DNA of 64,000 nucleotides, from positions 8,175,316-8,239,315 of the forward strand of contig NZ_BLPG01000001.1 in NCBI RefSeq assembly GCF_011764445.1, given 5' to 3'. Every line of letters begins with the position of its first letter. Within the stretch, counting starts at the first letter, position 1. This document shows, in pieces, positions 26,659-36,500 of the stretch. Origin of the DNA: Phytohabitans rumicis (GTDB lineage: Bacteria; Actinomycetota; Actinomycetes; Mycobacteriales; Micromonosporaceae). The notes beneath the pieces were generated by a model. That model was not told the origin of the DNA, did no database searches, and saw nothing but the letters and a program-made list of their open reading frames with translations. The position numbers and the translations under genes are program-made.

Positions 26659-27438
26659 GTGAGTGACCCGCTGTACCGGGTGTTCCGCCCCCTGGTGACT
26701 CCTTCCGTTCGGTTGGTCTGCTTTCCGCACGCGGGCGGCACGGCCACGTTCTTTCGGACCTGGGCCGACGGGCTACCCGGCGTCGAGGTGATGGCCCTGC
26801 GGTACGCCGGCCGCCAGGACCGCTTGGGTGACCCGTTCCCGGCTTCGCTGGCCGCGCTGGCCGATGAGGTGGCCGAGTCGCTGACCGCGCGGCTCGACGC
26901 GCCGCTCGCGTTCTTCGGCCACAGCATGGGCGCGCTGCTCGCCTTCGAGGTGGGCACCCGGCTGGAGACCCGGCACGGCACGTCGCCGGTGCGGCTCTTC
27001 GTCTCCGGGCGGCCGGCTCCGCACCGGGCCGAGCCGACCGAGCTGCACCTGGCCGACGAGGCCGGGCTGCTCGCCGAGGTCGCCCGGCTGGGCAACCCGG
27101 ACCCGCTGGTCTTCGCCGACCCCGACCTGCGGGCGCTCGTGTTGCCGGCGCTGCGCGACGACTACCGGCTGCTGGAGACCCACCGCTTCGCGCACAGTCG
27201 GGTGCGGGCGACGGTCGTGGCGTACGGCGGCGACCGCGACCCGGCCTGCGGCGTGCGCGCCCTGCCGGCGTGGGCCGAGCTGACCACCGGCGGGTTCGCC
27301 CAGCGCGTCTTCCCCGGCGACCACTTCTACCTGGTGCCGTGCGAGCCCGCGCTCGTGGCCGACGTCGGCGAGCGCCTGCGCGCCGCGCTGAATGAACACG
27401 CCAGCAAGCCTGCCGCCCAGCGGGTCGAAAGTCAGTAA
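26659..27438 (+). CDS. Type II thioesterase (GrsT/RifR-like)
   Basis: The 259-residue alpha/beta hydrolase has LVCFPHAGGTATFFRTWA near the start, nucleophile Ser in FFGHSMGALLAFE, and Asp and His candidates in GDRDPAC and FPGDHFYL. Such enzymes remove wrong or stalled groups from carrier proteins of NRPS and PKS lines. GGAGG lies nine bases before the GTG start. It is the first gene of the cluster on this strand. No terminal thioesterase domain is seen in the window, so product release must be encoded further right or elsewhere. Confidence 0.9.
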   Translation: MSDPLYRVFRPLVTPSVRLVCFPHAGGTATFFRTWADGLPGVEVMALRYAGRQDRLGDPFPASLAALADEVAESLTARLDAPLAFFGHSMGALLAFEVGTRLETRHGTSPVRLFVSGRPAPHRAEPTELHLADEAGLLAEVARLGNPDPLVFADPDLRALVLPALRDDYRLLETHRFAHSRVRATVVAYGGDRDPACGVRALPAWAELTTGGFAQRVFPGDHFYLVPCEPALVADVGERLRAALNEHASKPAAQRVESQ

Positions 27439-27457
27439 CGCAGGTGCCCGACTCCGG

Positions 27458-27500
27458 GGTGGTGCTAGATGCAGTCCGATCCGGGTGCTTGTGTCCTGGT
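27458..27500 (+). promoter_or_regulatory. Conserved upstream element, copy 1
   Basis: GGTGGTGCTAGATGCAG, CGGGTGC and TTGTGTCCTGGT align with 42658-42701, about 36 of 44 positions. The two copies precede unrelated genes (the DUF1203 gene and a sensor kinase), so they look like a shared promoter type or binding site, not a coding repeat. Confidence 0.6.
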
Positions 27501-27559
27501 GTCGACCGTGCCGCAGTGAATAGCCTGCCGATGACCGGACAATCCGAAGGAGCAGGTTG

Positions 27560-28048
27560 GTGGCCGCTTATCGCGTCATTCCGCTCGACGAAGAGCTCGC
27601 CTGGAGGGTACGCGGAAGCCTGCGGGCACCGGGGTACCGCCACCCGGCCTACGTCGACCTCGCCGACGCGCCCGGCCCGTGCCGGGTGTGCCTGCGCCCG
27701 TTCCGGGTCGGCGCGGACCGGCGCATCCTGTTCACGTACGACCCGTTCCACCGGCACGAGTCCTTTCCGCTGCCCAGTCCGGTGCAGATTCACGAAAACG
27801 CGTGCACCGTCTACAGCGGACAGGTCATCCCCGCCGAGCTGGCCGGGCTGCCGATGACCCTCGACGGGTACGGCGCCGGCCGCGAGCTGATCGCCGAGGA
27901 GCGTCCGGCCACGTTCGGCGAGCTGGACGCGGCGATCACCCGCATCTTCCTGCGCCCGTCGGTGGCGTACATCCACGTGCGGGACACCGGCGACGGCTTC
28001 TTCGTCTGCGAGCTGGCCCGCGCCGGCGCGATGGACCTGGCGTCGTAG
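27560..28048 (+). CDS. DUF1203 family protein
   Basis: The 162-residue protein carries [65 protein letters not shown], the conserved pattern of the DUF1203 family, whose function is unknown to me. The Cys-X2-Cys and FHRHE residues could bind metal. GAAGGAG lies about seven bases before the GTG. It lies between the thioesterase and fabG genes on the same strand but has its own upstream element. Confidence 0.8.
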   Translation: MAAYRVIPLDEELAWRVRGSLRAPGYRHPAYVDLADAPGPCRVCLRPFRVGADRRILFTYDPFHRHESFPLPSPVQIHENACTVYSGQVIPAELAGLPMTLDGYGAGRELIAEERPATFGELDAAITRIFLRPSVAYIHVRDTGDGFFVCELARAGAMDLAS

Positions 28049-28064
28049 CGGACGACTCGCCTAC

Positions 28065-28082
28065 CTATAGGAAAGGTATAGG
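28065..28082 (+). promoter_or_regulatory. SARP-type direct repeat before fabG-like gene
   Basis: CTATAGG and GTATAGG start exactly 11 bases apart (CTATAGGAAAGGTATAGG), ending 22 bases before the fabG ATG. The same arrangement is found at 51737 and 40652. SARP regulators bind heptamer direct repeats with this spacing, and one is encoded nearby. Confidence 0.65.
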
Positions 28083-28104
28083 GCCCGGCGGCAGCCTTTG
28101 GGTC

Positions 28105-28851
28105 ATGTCCGACAACGATCGTCCGGTCGCGCTCGTCACGGGAGGCTCGCGCGGCATCGGCCGCGCCGTGGTGAGCCGCCTCGCACGGGACGGCTTCGAC
28201 GTCAGCTTCTGCTACCACTCCAACGCGGAGGCGGCGGAGCTGCTCGCCAAGGAGTGCGCGGAGACCGGCGCGCGGGTGCTCGCCCGCCGGGCCGACGTGT
28301 CCGACCGGGCACAGGCCCACGCGTTCGTGGAGGACACCGAGCGGGAGCTCGGCCCGGTGCACGTGGTGGTCACGAGCGCCGGCATCGTCCGGGACCGCCC
28401 GCTGGCGTTGATGGCCGACGAGGACTGGGACGCGGTGCTGCGGGTCAACCTGGACGGCACCTACCACGTCTGCCGGGCGGTGGTCCGCCGGCTCATGCGC
28501 CGCAAGGCCGGCTCGGTCGTCACGATGTCGTCGGTCGCCGGCGTTTCCGGCAATGCCAACCAGACCAACTACGCGGCGTCCAAGGCCGGCATCATCGGTT
28601 TCACCCAGTCGCTGGCCCGCGAGGTCGGCCGGTACGGCATCCGCGCGAACGTGGTCGCACCCGGCCTGATCGAGACCGACATGACCACGGAGCTGCCCGA
28701 GAAGGTGGCCGCCGACCTGCTCGGCCGCACCCTGCTGGGCCGCTTCGGCACGGCCGACGAGGTCGCGGACATGGTCTCCTTCCTGGCCTCCCCGCGATCG
28801 TCCTATGTGACCGGACAGGTGTTCCGCGTGGACGGCGGCATCACCACCTGA
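28105..28851 (+). CDS. 3-oxoacyl-ACP reductase-like short-chain dehydrogenase (FabG family)
   Basis: The 248-residue SDR has the NADPH motif [12 protein letters not shown], the NAG equivalent TSAG, catalytic Ser in MSSVAG, Tyr and Lys in NYAASKAG, and the FabG-type ending [13 protein letters not shown]. It probably reduces a beta-ketoacyl group on the ACP encoded two genes on, after the KAS III condensation. It is the first gene of the starter-unit operon and is directly preceded by the SARP-type repeat. Confidence 0.9.
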   Translation: MSDNDRPVALVTGGSRGIGRAVVSRLARDGFDVSFCYHSNAEAAELLAKECAETGARVLARRADVSDRAQAHAFVEDTERELGPVHVVVTSAGIVRDRPLALMADEDWDAVLRVNLDGTYHVCRAVVRRLMRRKAGSVVTMSSVAGVSGNANQTNYAASKAGIIGFTQSLAREVGRYGIRANVVAPGLIETDMTTELPEKVAADLLGRTLLGRFGTADEVADMVSFLASPRSSYVTGQVFRVDGGITT

Positions 28852-28870
28852 CCTTCTCTGGGGGAGTGAC

Positions 28871-29827
28871 ATGCACCAGACCTACGGCTCGGCGATCACC
28901 GGCATCGCCGCGTACCGGCCCACCAACCTCGTGTCCAATGAGGAGCTGGCGAAGCGGACCACCGTGACGCCGGAGTGGATCGAGTCACGCACCGGCATCA
29001 AGACCCGCTACCACGCCACCGACGAGGAGGACATGGTCACCATGTCCGCCGAGGCCGGCCAGAAGGCGATCGCGATGGCGAACGTCGACCCGGCCGAGAT
29101 CGACCTCACCATCGTGGCGACCGCGACCCGGCGGCAGCGCATGCCCGGCATCGGCCCGCAGGTGGCCACCCGGATCGGCCTGCCCGCCTCCGGCGCGTAC
29201 GACCTGAACGCGGTCTGCGCCGGCTTCACGTACTCGGTGTCGATGGCCTCGAACGCGGTGCGCGTCGGCGACGCGCGCAACGTGCTGGTGGTCGGCGTCG
29301 AGCGCACCAGCGACTGGATCAACCCGGAGGACCCGGACACGTTCGTCATCTTCGGCGACGGCGCGGGCGCCGTGGTGGTCTCGCGCTCCACCGAGGACGC
29401 CATCGGGCCGACGGTGTGGGGCAGCGACGGCGGGCGGCACAAGGTGCTCGGGCTGACCGAGCTGCCGGACGGGCGGGAGTTCGTCACCATGGACGGCCCG
29501 CTGGTCTACAAGTGGTCCACCGCCACCATGCCGGGCGTCGCCGAGCGCGCCTGCGCCGCGGCCGGCGTAACACTGTCCGATGTGGACTGGTTCGTGCCGC
29601 ACCAGGCCAACCGCCGCATCATCGACACGCTCACCCGCACGCTGCGCTTCCCGAAGGACCGGGTCATGTGCGACGTCGTCGACACCGGCAACACGTCGGC
29701 CGCGTCGGTGCCGCTGGCCCTGTCCCGGCTGTACGAGACCGGCCGGACCAGCCCCGGCGACCGCGTGCTGCTGCTCGGCTTCGGTGCCGGTCTCACGTAC
29801 GCCGGCCAGCTGATCCGCATGCCCTGA
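28871..29827 (+). CDS. 3-oxoacyl-ACP synthase III (FabH-like)
   Basis: The 318-residue enzyme keeps the complete KAS III triad: Cys116 (NAVCAGF), His244 (VPHQANRR) and Asn274 (DTGNTSAAS). The C-terminus LLGFGAGLTYAGQLI is typical. It would condense an acyl-CoA with malonyl-ACP to start a short acyl chain. With FabG and an ACP but no KAS II or dehydratase, a single-round beta-hydroxyacyl starter is the simplest prediction. GGGGGAG precedes the ATG. Confidence 0.92.
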   Translation: MHQTYGSAITGIAAYRPTNLVSNEELAKRTTVTPEWIESRTGIKTRYHATDEEDMVTMSAEAGQKAIAMANVDPAEIDLTIVATATRRQRMPGIGPQVATRIGLPASGAYDLNAVCAGFTYSVSMASNAVRVGDARNVLVVGVERTSDWINPEDPDTFVIFGDGAGAVVVSRSTEDAIGPTVWGSDGGRHKVLGLTELPDGREFVTMDGPLVYKWSTATMPGVAERACAAAGVTLSDVDWFVPHQANRRIIDTLTRTLRFPKDRVMCDVVDTGNTSAASVPLALSRLYETGRTSPGDRVLLLGFGAGLTYAGQLIRMP

Positions 29828-29856
29828 CCCACCCACATTCGAGAGGAACCCAAGCC

Positions 29857-30102
29857 ATGAGCCAGGAAGAGATCACCGCTGAGATCGTGCGCCTCATCCG
29901 GCAGGAGATGCCGGACGTGGAAGGCGAGATCACGCCCGACTCGCAGTTCGAGGAGCTGGGCATGGACTCGCTGACCCGGGTCGACCTGCTCGCCGCGGTG
30001 GAGCGGACGTTCGGTCTGGAGGTGCCCGACGACGCGGTGGCCACGCTGCTGCGGGTCAGCGACCTGACCGAGTTCCTCGCCACCAGCAAGGCAAGCGTCT
30101 AA
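29857..30102 (+). CDS. Acyl carrier protein
   Basis: The 81-residue protein has the phosphopantetheine site ELGMDSLTRVDLLAAVE with Ser38, and IxxEMPDVEGEITPDSQF before it. It is a free-standing ACP that should carry the starter made by KAS III and FabG and offer it to the condensation protein encoded four bases downstream. AGAGGAACC precedes the ATG. Confidence 0.93.
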   Translation: MSQEEITAEIVRLIRQEMPDVEGEITPDSQFEELGMDSLTRVDLLAAVERTFGLEVPDDAVATLLRVSDLTEFLATSKASV

Positions 30103-30106
30103 GCCC

Positions 30107-31468
30107 ATGACCGAGACCAGGCCGCTGTCGGTGGGGCAGGAGTCGCTGTGGCTCCTGCACAAGCTCGCCCCGGACAGCGCGGCGTACAACCTCGCGGGTG
30201 GCGCCCGGATGACGCCCGCACCGGACGTGCCCACGCTGGCGCGCGCGGTGCGGGCCCTGTCCGCGCGGCACGACGGGCTGCGGTCCACCTTTGCCGAGGT
30301 GGACGGCCACCCGCGCCGGGTCGTACGCGGGCCGGAACGCAACCACCTGGACGTGCGCGACGTGCCGGACGCCGACGACGAGCGGTTGTGGGAGCTGGTC
30401 CTGGAGGTGACCCGCGAGCCGTTCGCGCTCAGCGGGCCGGCGCCGGCCACCCCGCTGCGGGCGGTGCTGCTGCGCCGCCGCGAGGACGCCGTCTTCCTGA
30501 TGGTCACCCACCACATCGTCACCGACGCCACGTCGCAGTGGGTGCTGTGGCGCGACCTGATCGCCGCGTACCGGGGGTTCGCGGAAGGGACCGAGCCGGA
30601 CTGGCCGCCGCTGCGGGCCGGCTACGACGACCACGTGGCGCGCGAGGCACGCCTGCTGGACTCGCCCAGCGGCCATCGGATGGCCGAGCACTGGCGCACG
30701 GTCTGCGCCGGCGCCACGGCCGCCGAGCTGCCCACCGACCGGCCCCGGCCGCCGTTCCCGTCGTTCTCCGGGGCGAGCGTCGCCCGCCGCCTTCCCGACG
30801 AGCTCGCCGAGGGGGTACGCGCGACCGCCGCCCGGATCGGTGTCTCGCCGTTCGCCTTCCTGCTCGGCGCGTTCCAGGGGCTGCTCTACCGGCACACCGG
30901 GCAGAGCGACTTCACGGTCGGCTGCCCCGCCTCGACCCGCCGGGCCGCGGCCCGGGACGTCGTCGGCTACTACGTCAACCCGATCCTGCTGCGGTCCGGC
31001 TTCGCGCGGCACACCACGTTCGCCGACGCGGCCGTGGCCGCCAACCACCAGGTACGGCAAGGGATGGCGAGCGCCGCGTACCCGTACCCCTTGGTGGCGC
31101 GCGAGGCGGCGGCGCCGCTGTTTCGGATCGCGGCCACGATGGTGACCGCGGACCGGTTCGGGCCGGAGCTGGAGCGGGCCGTCGCCGGCGAGGTCATGCA
31201 CGTCAGCGGCGTGAAGATGGCCTACCAACAGATCCCGCACATGGAAGGCCAGTGTGACCTCACGGTGGAGTTCACCCAGGACGCGTCGGCGCTCGTGGTG
31301 GTCTTCCGGTACGACACCGACCTGTTCGAGCCGTCCACGATGGATCGGCTCCTGGACCACTTCACCCGGCTGGTCGAGGCCGGCGTGGCCGACCCGCTCA
31401 CGAAGGTCACGCGGGCACCGCTGGTGAGCGCGGTCGAACGCCAGCGCCTGCTGGCCATGGGCAGCTGA
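30107..31468 (+). CDS. Stand-alone NRPS condensation domain
   Basis: The 453-residue protein is one condensation domain: PLSVGQESLWLLHKL (C1), ALSARHDGLRSTF (C2), THHIVTDATS (C3, HHXXXDA), YYVNPILLRS (C5) and CDLTVEFTQ near the end. Gly of the usual HHXXXDG is Ala, which is tolerated in some active domains. Since NRPS1 begins with an adenylation domain and has no starter C domain, this protein probably N-acylates its first aminoacyl group with the ACP-bound acyl chain. It could also serve other modules in trans. Confidence 0.88.
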   Translation: MTETRPLSVGQESLWLLHKLAPDSAAYNLAGGARMTPAPDVPTLARAVRALSARHDGLRSTFAEVDGHPRRVVRGPERNHLDVRDVPDADDERLWELVLEVTREPFALSGPAPATPLRAVLLRRREDAVFLMVTHHIVTDATSQWVLWRDLIAAYRGFAEGTEPDWPPLRAGYDDHVAREARLLDSPSGHRMAEHWRTVCAGATAAELPTDRPRPPFPSFSGASVARRLPDELAEGVRATAARIGVSPFAFLLGAFQGLLYRHTGQSDFTVGCPASTRRAAARDVVGYYVNPILLRSGFARHTTFADAAVAANHQVRQGMASAAYPYPLVAREAAAPLFRIAATMVTADRFGPELERAVAGEVMHVSGVKMAYQQIPHMEGQCDLTVEFTQDASALVVVFRYDTDLFEPSTMDRLLDHFTRLVEAGVADPLTKVTRAPLVSAVERQRLLAMGS

Positions 31469-31481
31469 AGGGGGAGCGACC

Positions 31482-32482
31482 GTGGCGCCTGCGCCGCTCA
31501 AGGGCATTCTCGAGACGATCGGCAACACCCACCTCGTGGAGCTGGACGGGCTCTTTCCCGCGCTCAACGCCCGGGTCTTCGCCAAGCTCGAACGCTTCAA
31601 CCCGGGCGGCAGCGTCAAGGACCGGTCGGCGCTGTCGATGCTGCTCGGCAAGATCCGTTCGGGCGAGCTGCGCCCCGGACGGTCCACAGTGGTCGAGTCC
31701 AGCTCCGGCAACCTCGCCATCGGCATCGCGCAGATCTGCCGGTACTTCGGGCTGCGGTTCGTCTGTGTGGTGGACGCCAAGACCACACAGCAGAACCTGG
31801 CGATCCTGCGCGCGTACCAGGCCACCGTGGAGGTGGTCACCGACCCGGACCCGAAGACCGGCGAGTACCTGCCGGTGCGGCTGCAGCGGGTGCGCGAGCT
31901 GGTGGACCGGCTGCCCGACGCCTACTGGCCCAACCAGTACGCCAACCTGCTCAACCCGCGGGCGCACGAGCGCACGATGCACGAGATCGCGCAGGCGCTG
32001 GACGGCCGGGTCGACTACCTCTTCTGCTCGGCGAGCACCGGCGGCACGCTGCGCGGCGCGGCCCAGTACGTCCGCGCGCACGGGATGAGCACCCGGATCG
32101 TCGGCGTGGACGCGGTGGGCAGCGTGCTCTTCGGTGGTCCGCCCGGGCGGCGGCTGATCCCCGGGCACGGCGCGGCGGTCCGGCCCGAGCTGCACGACCC
32201 GTCCGCCGCCGACGAGTTCGTCCACATCAGCGACCTGGAGTGCGTGGTGGCCTGCCGGACGCTGACGATCCGGGAGGCGATCCTGGCCGGCGGCTCGTCC
32301 GGCGCGACCGTCGCGGCGCTGGAGAAGCTCAGCGGGCGGATCCCGCGGGGGAGCAACTGCGTGCTCGTCTTCCCGACGGCGGCGACCGCTACCTCGACAC
32401 CATCTACTCCGACGAGTGGGTGACGTCCCACTTCGGCGAGGTATCCCACCTGTGGAAGGAAGAGGTGACGGTCCAGTGCTGA
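31482..32482 (+). CDS. sbnA: SbnA-like N-(2-amino-2-carboxyethyl)-L-glutamate synthase, frameshifted at the end
   Basis: This is a PLP-fold type II (cysteine synthase) enzyme of ~333 residues: PLP Lys46 in NPGGSVKDR, VVESSSGNLAIGIAQ, FCSASTGGTLRGAA, GGSSGATVAAL. SbnA joins O-phospho-L-serine and glutamate; SbnB then releases L-2,3-diaminopropionate. The last part (VLVFPDGGDRYLDTIYSDEWV) is in another frame. One extra C in the CCC at 32372-32374 restores it and makes the stop overlap the sbnB GTG, as expected for a coupled pair. RBS GGGGAG precedes the GTG start. Confidence 0.87.
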
Positions 32483-33528
32483 TCATTGGCCACGAGACGG
32501 TACGGGGCCTGCTCGCCGGGCGCGAGCGGGAGCTGATCGGCCTCGTCGCCGACGCGTACCGCCGGCACGACGAGGGCCTGTCGGCGCTGCCGCACTCGGT
32601 CTTCCTGCGCTTTCCCGACCAGCCGCGCAACCGCATCATCGGGCTGCCCGGCTTCCTCGGCGGCGCGGACCCGGTGGCCGGGCTCAAGTGGATCGCGTCC
32701 TACCCCGGCAACATCGACTCCGGCCGGGAGCGGGCCAGCGCGTCGATCATCCTCAACTCGCTGGAGACCGGGTACCCGCAGGCGTTCATCGAGGGCTCGC
32801 TGATCTCCGCGCAGCGCACCGCCGCCAGCGCCGCCCTCGGCGCCCGGCTGCTGTCCGGCGACCGCACGCCGACCGGGGTGGCGCTCATCGGCTGCGGTGT
32901 CATCAACCGCGAGATCCTGCGCTTCCTGATGGCCGACAACCCCAAACTCACGGCGGTAACCGTCTACGACTCGGACCCCGCCCGCGCCGAGGCGTTCGCC
33001 GCGATCTTGCAAGGAAGGGCACCTTCCTATGCAAAAAGCGATAACAAGGTGCCCTTCCTTGCAGACGTGGCGGTGGCTGGCGGGGTGGGGGAGGCCGTAG
33101 GGGCGCATGAGTTGGTGTCGATCGCGACCACCGCGGCCGCCCCGCACATGGACCTGGCGGCCAGCCGCCCCGGCGCGGTCGTGCTGCACGTCTCGCTGCG
33201 CGACCTCACCACCGCGACGATCCTGGCCAGCCACAACGTCGTCGACGACCCGGACCACGTGCTGCGCGAGCGCACCTCCCCGCACCTGGCGCAGGAGGAG
33301 ACCGGGCGGCGGGACTTCATCGACGCGAGCATCGGCGCGCTCCTGCGCGGCACCGCCACGCTGCGCCCGGAGCCCGGCCGGCCGCTGGTGTACTCGCCGT
33401 TCGGCCTCGGCGTGCTTGACCTCGCGCTCGCCCGCTACGTCCACGACGAGGCCGCCCGCCGCGGGCTCGGCACCACAGTGGACGACTTCCTGCCGCCATC
33501 CGCGAACCCCGTCGAGGAGTCCCGATGA
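32476..33528 (+). CDS. sbnB: SbnB-like 2,3-diaminopropionate-forming dehydrogenase (ornithine cyclodeaminase family) with repeat insertion
   Basis: The 350-residue protein matches SbnB: VFLRFPDQPRNRIIGLPGFLGG, GLKWIASYPGNIDSGRERASA, NAD site GVALIGCGVINREILRF, and RDFIDASIGALLRG. SbnB oxidatively cleaves the SbnA product to L-2,3-diaminopropionate and 2-oxoglutarate. Residues ~178-196 (LQGRAPSYAKSDNKVPFLA) are encoded by a 56-base palindromic repeat inserted in frame after the second Rossmann strand. The stop overlaps the NRPS1 ATG by ATGA. Whether the enzyme tolerates the insertion is unknown; it lies in a loop-like region. Confidence 0.88.
   Translation: MLIIGHETVRGLLAGRERELIGLVADAYRRHDEGLSALPHSVFLRFPDQPRNRIIGLPGFLGGADPVAGLKWIASYPGNIDSGRERASASIILNSLETGYPQAFIEGSLISAQRTAASAALGARLLSGDRTPTGVALIGCGVINREILRFLMADNPKLTAVTVYDSDPARAEAFAAILQGRAPSYAKSDNKVPFLADVAVAGGVGEAVGAHELVSIATTAAAPHMDLAASRPGAVVLHVSLRDLTTATILASHNVVDDPDHVLRERTSPHLAQEETGRRDFIDASIGALLRGTATLRPEPGRPLVYSPFGLGVLDLALARYVHDEAARRGLGTTVDDFLPPSANPVEESR
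33008..33063. repeat. Palindromic repeat, copy 2, inside sbnB
   Basis: The two arms (33008-33025 and 33046-33063) are perfect 18-base complements (TGCAAGGAAGGGCACCTT) around a 20-base loop, CCTATGCAAAAAGCGATAAC. Copy 1 is at 2751-2802. The element keeps the reading frame open and has no transposase, as for a REP-like or MITE-like sequence. Confidence 0.88.
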
Positions 33529-36500
33529 CCGTCCCCCTCCACGAACTCGTCGCGCGCCAGGCCGCGCGCACTCCCGACGCGGTCGCCGTCGTCGACGGCC
33601 GGCAGGAGCTCACGTACGCCGAGCTCGACCGCCGCGCCAACCAGATGGCGCGGCTGTTACGGGCCCGCGGAGTCGGCCCGAGCGCCGGTAACTCAGAGTC
33701 GCTGGTCGCCGTGTGCCTGCCGCGTGGCGTCGAGCTGGCCGCGGTGCTGCTCGGCGTGTGGCGGGCCGGCGCGGCGTACGTGCCGCTGGACCCCGGCCAC
33801 CCGCGCGACCGGATCGCCTGGGTGCTGGCCGACACCGGCGCGCGCGTGGTGGTCACCGACGAGTCGCTGTCCCACCTCGTGTCCGGCCTGGGCGTCGACA
33901 CGATCGGCGTCGAGGACAAGGAGCGGGACGGCCTGCCGGACACCGCGCCGGGCGTCGAGGTTGTGCCGTCGAGCACCGCGTACGTCATCTACACGTCCGG
34001 CTCCACCGGGCGCCCCAAGGGCGTCGTCATCGACCACCGCGGCATCGCCAACCGGGTCATGTGGACGGTCGGCGAGCACAACCTGTCCACATCGGACCGG
34101 GTGCTGCAGAAGACGTCGCTGAGCTTCGACGCGGCCGGCTGGGAGGTCTTCGCGCCCCTGGTCAGCGGCGGCGTCGTGGTGATGGCGCCGGCCGGCGCCG
34201 AGCGCGAGCCGGCCACCCTGGTCCGCGCGGTCGCCGACGGCCGGATCACGGTGCTGCAGGGCGTCCCGTCGGTGCTGCGGCTGCTGGCCGACGAGGCGGG
34301 CTGGACCGAGTGCACCTCGCTGCGGCTGATCTTCTCGGCGGGCGAGGCGCTCAGCGCCGAGCTGGCCCGCCGGCTCGCCGAGCCCACCGGCGCCCAGGTG
34401 TGGAACACGTACGGCCCGACCGAGTGCTCGATCGACGTGACCGCGCAGGCGTACGACCCGGCGCAGGCGAGCGGGCCGGTGCCGATCGGGCGGCCGATCC
34501 AGAACATGCGCGTCTTCGTCCTCGACGACGAGGGCGACCCCGCGCCGATCGGGGTGGTCGGCGAGCTGTACGCGGCCGGCGCCGGCGTGGGCCGCGGCTA
34601 CCTGGGCCGCCCGGACAGCACGGCCGAGCGGTTCGTGCCCGACCCGTTCGGCGCCCCGGGCACCCGCCTCTACCGCACCGGTGACCTGGCCCGCTGGCGG
34701 CCGGACGGCGCGCTGGAGTTCCTCGGCCGGGGCGACCAGCAGGTCAAGGTCAACGGCGTACGGATCGAGCCGGCCGAGGTGGAGGCCGCGTTGCAGGCCC
34801 ACCCGGACGTGCGCGACGCGGTCGTGGTGGCCCGGGAGGGCGGCGCCGGCAAGCAGCTCGTCGCGTACCTCGTGGCCCGCCGCCAGGTGCCCGGTGACGA
34901 GCTGCGCACGTACCTGCGCGAGCGGCTGCCCGAGCCGCTCATCCCGGCCGTGTTCGTGCCGCTCGACGCGTTCCCGCTGACCACCAGCGGCAAGGTGGAC
35001 CGGGGCGCGCTGCCCGACCCGGCCGCCGTCGCCGCCCAGCGCGGCGCCGGGTACGTCGCCCCGCGCACCCCGCAGGAGCGGCTGGTCGCCCAGGTGTGGG
35101 AGCAACTGCTCGGCGTGGAACGGGTCGGCGCGCACGACGACTTCTTCGCGCTCGGTGGGTCCTCGCTGGTGCTGACCCGGCTGGCGAGCGCGCTGCGCAA
35201 GGCGTCCGGCGGCGACGTGCAGCTGCGCGGGCTCTTCGGCGCCGCGACGGTGGAGTCCCAGGCCAAGCTCATCGCCGGCGGCCGGGACGAGGTGCCGCCG
35301 GTGACCGCGGTGCCGCGCGGCGAGCCGCTGCCGCTGTCGTTCGGCCAGCACCGGCTGTGGTTCCTGAACCAGATGCACCCGGGCAGCCCGGAGTGGGTGG
35401 CGCCGCTGTTCCTACGGCTGCCGGCGGGCACCACCGCGGCCGCCGTCCAGGGCGCGCTCGACGCGCTGGAGGCCCGGCACGAGGCGCTGCGCACCCGGTA
35501 CGTCACGGTCGCCGACGAGCCCCGGCAACTCGTCGCCGCGCCGCAGCCGGTGGAGCTGCGCCTCGTCGACGCCGGCGCGGGGGATCTGGAGCTGCTCTTC
35601 GCGGAGCAGTTCGCGCGCGGCTTCGACCTCATCGACGGTCCACTGTGGCGCGCCCTGCTGGTGATCCCGGGGCCGGCGTCGTCTGGACTGAGGAGCGAAG
35701 CGACGAGGGAAGACGACGCCTCCCAGGCCCCGGGATCCGCGCGAGCGGAGCGAGCGCCGGCTAGCTCAGCACCGATCCTGCTGGTGACCGTGCACCACAT
35801 CGCCACCGACGGCTGGTCCACCGTGGTCCTGGAGCGGGAGCTGCGCGAGCTGTGCGCCGCGGCCGCCGATGGACGCGAGCCGGCCCTCGCCCCGCTGCCG
35901 GTGCAGTACGCCGACTACGCCGCCTGGCAGCGCGCCCGACTCACCGACGAGGTGATCCGGCGGGAGCTGGACCACTGGCGCCCGGCGCTGGACGGGCTGC
36001 CCGCCCTGGAGCTGCCGACCGACCGGCCCCGGCCGCCGGAGCGCGACCCGCGCGGCGCCGGCGTACGGCTGAACCTGTCGCCCCGGCTGACCGACGCGCT
36101 CACCGCTCTCGGCCGGCGGCACGGCGCCACGCCGTTCGTCACCCTGCTGACCGCGTTCGCCGCGCTGCTGTCCCGGTACAGCGGCCAGGACGACCTCGGC
36201 GTCGGTACGCCGGTGGCCGGCCGCACCCGGCCCGAGGTGGAGGGCATGGTCGGCTTCTTCCTCAACTCGCTCGTGCTGCGCTGCGACCTCACCGGCGACC
36301 CCACGTTCACGGATGCGCTGGAGCGGGTGCGGGCCGCGAGCCGGATCGGCTTCGCGCACCAGGAGCTGCCGTTCGAGCGGCTCGTCGACGAGCTGCAGCC
36401 GGTCCGCGACCTGTCCCGCACACCGCTGTACCAGGTGGCGTTCGACCTGCAGGACGAGGGCTTCACGACGGTGGCGGCGGACGGCGCGCTGATGGACGCG

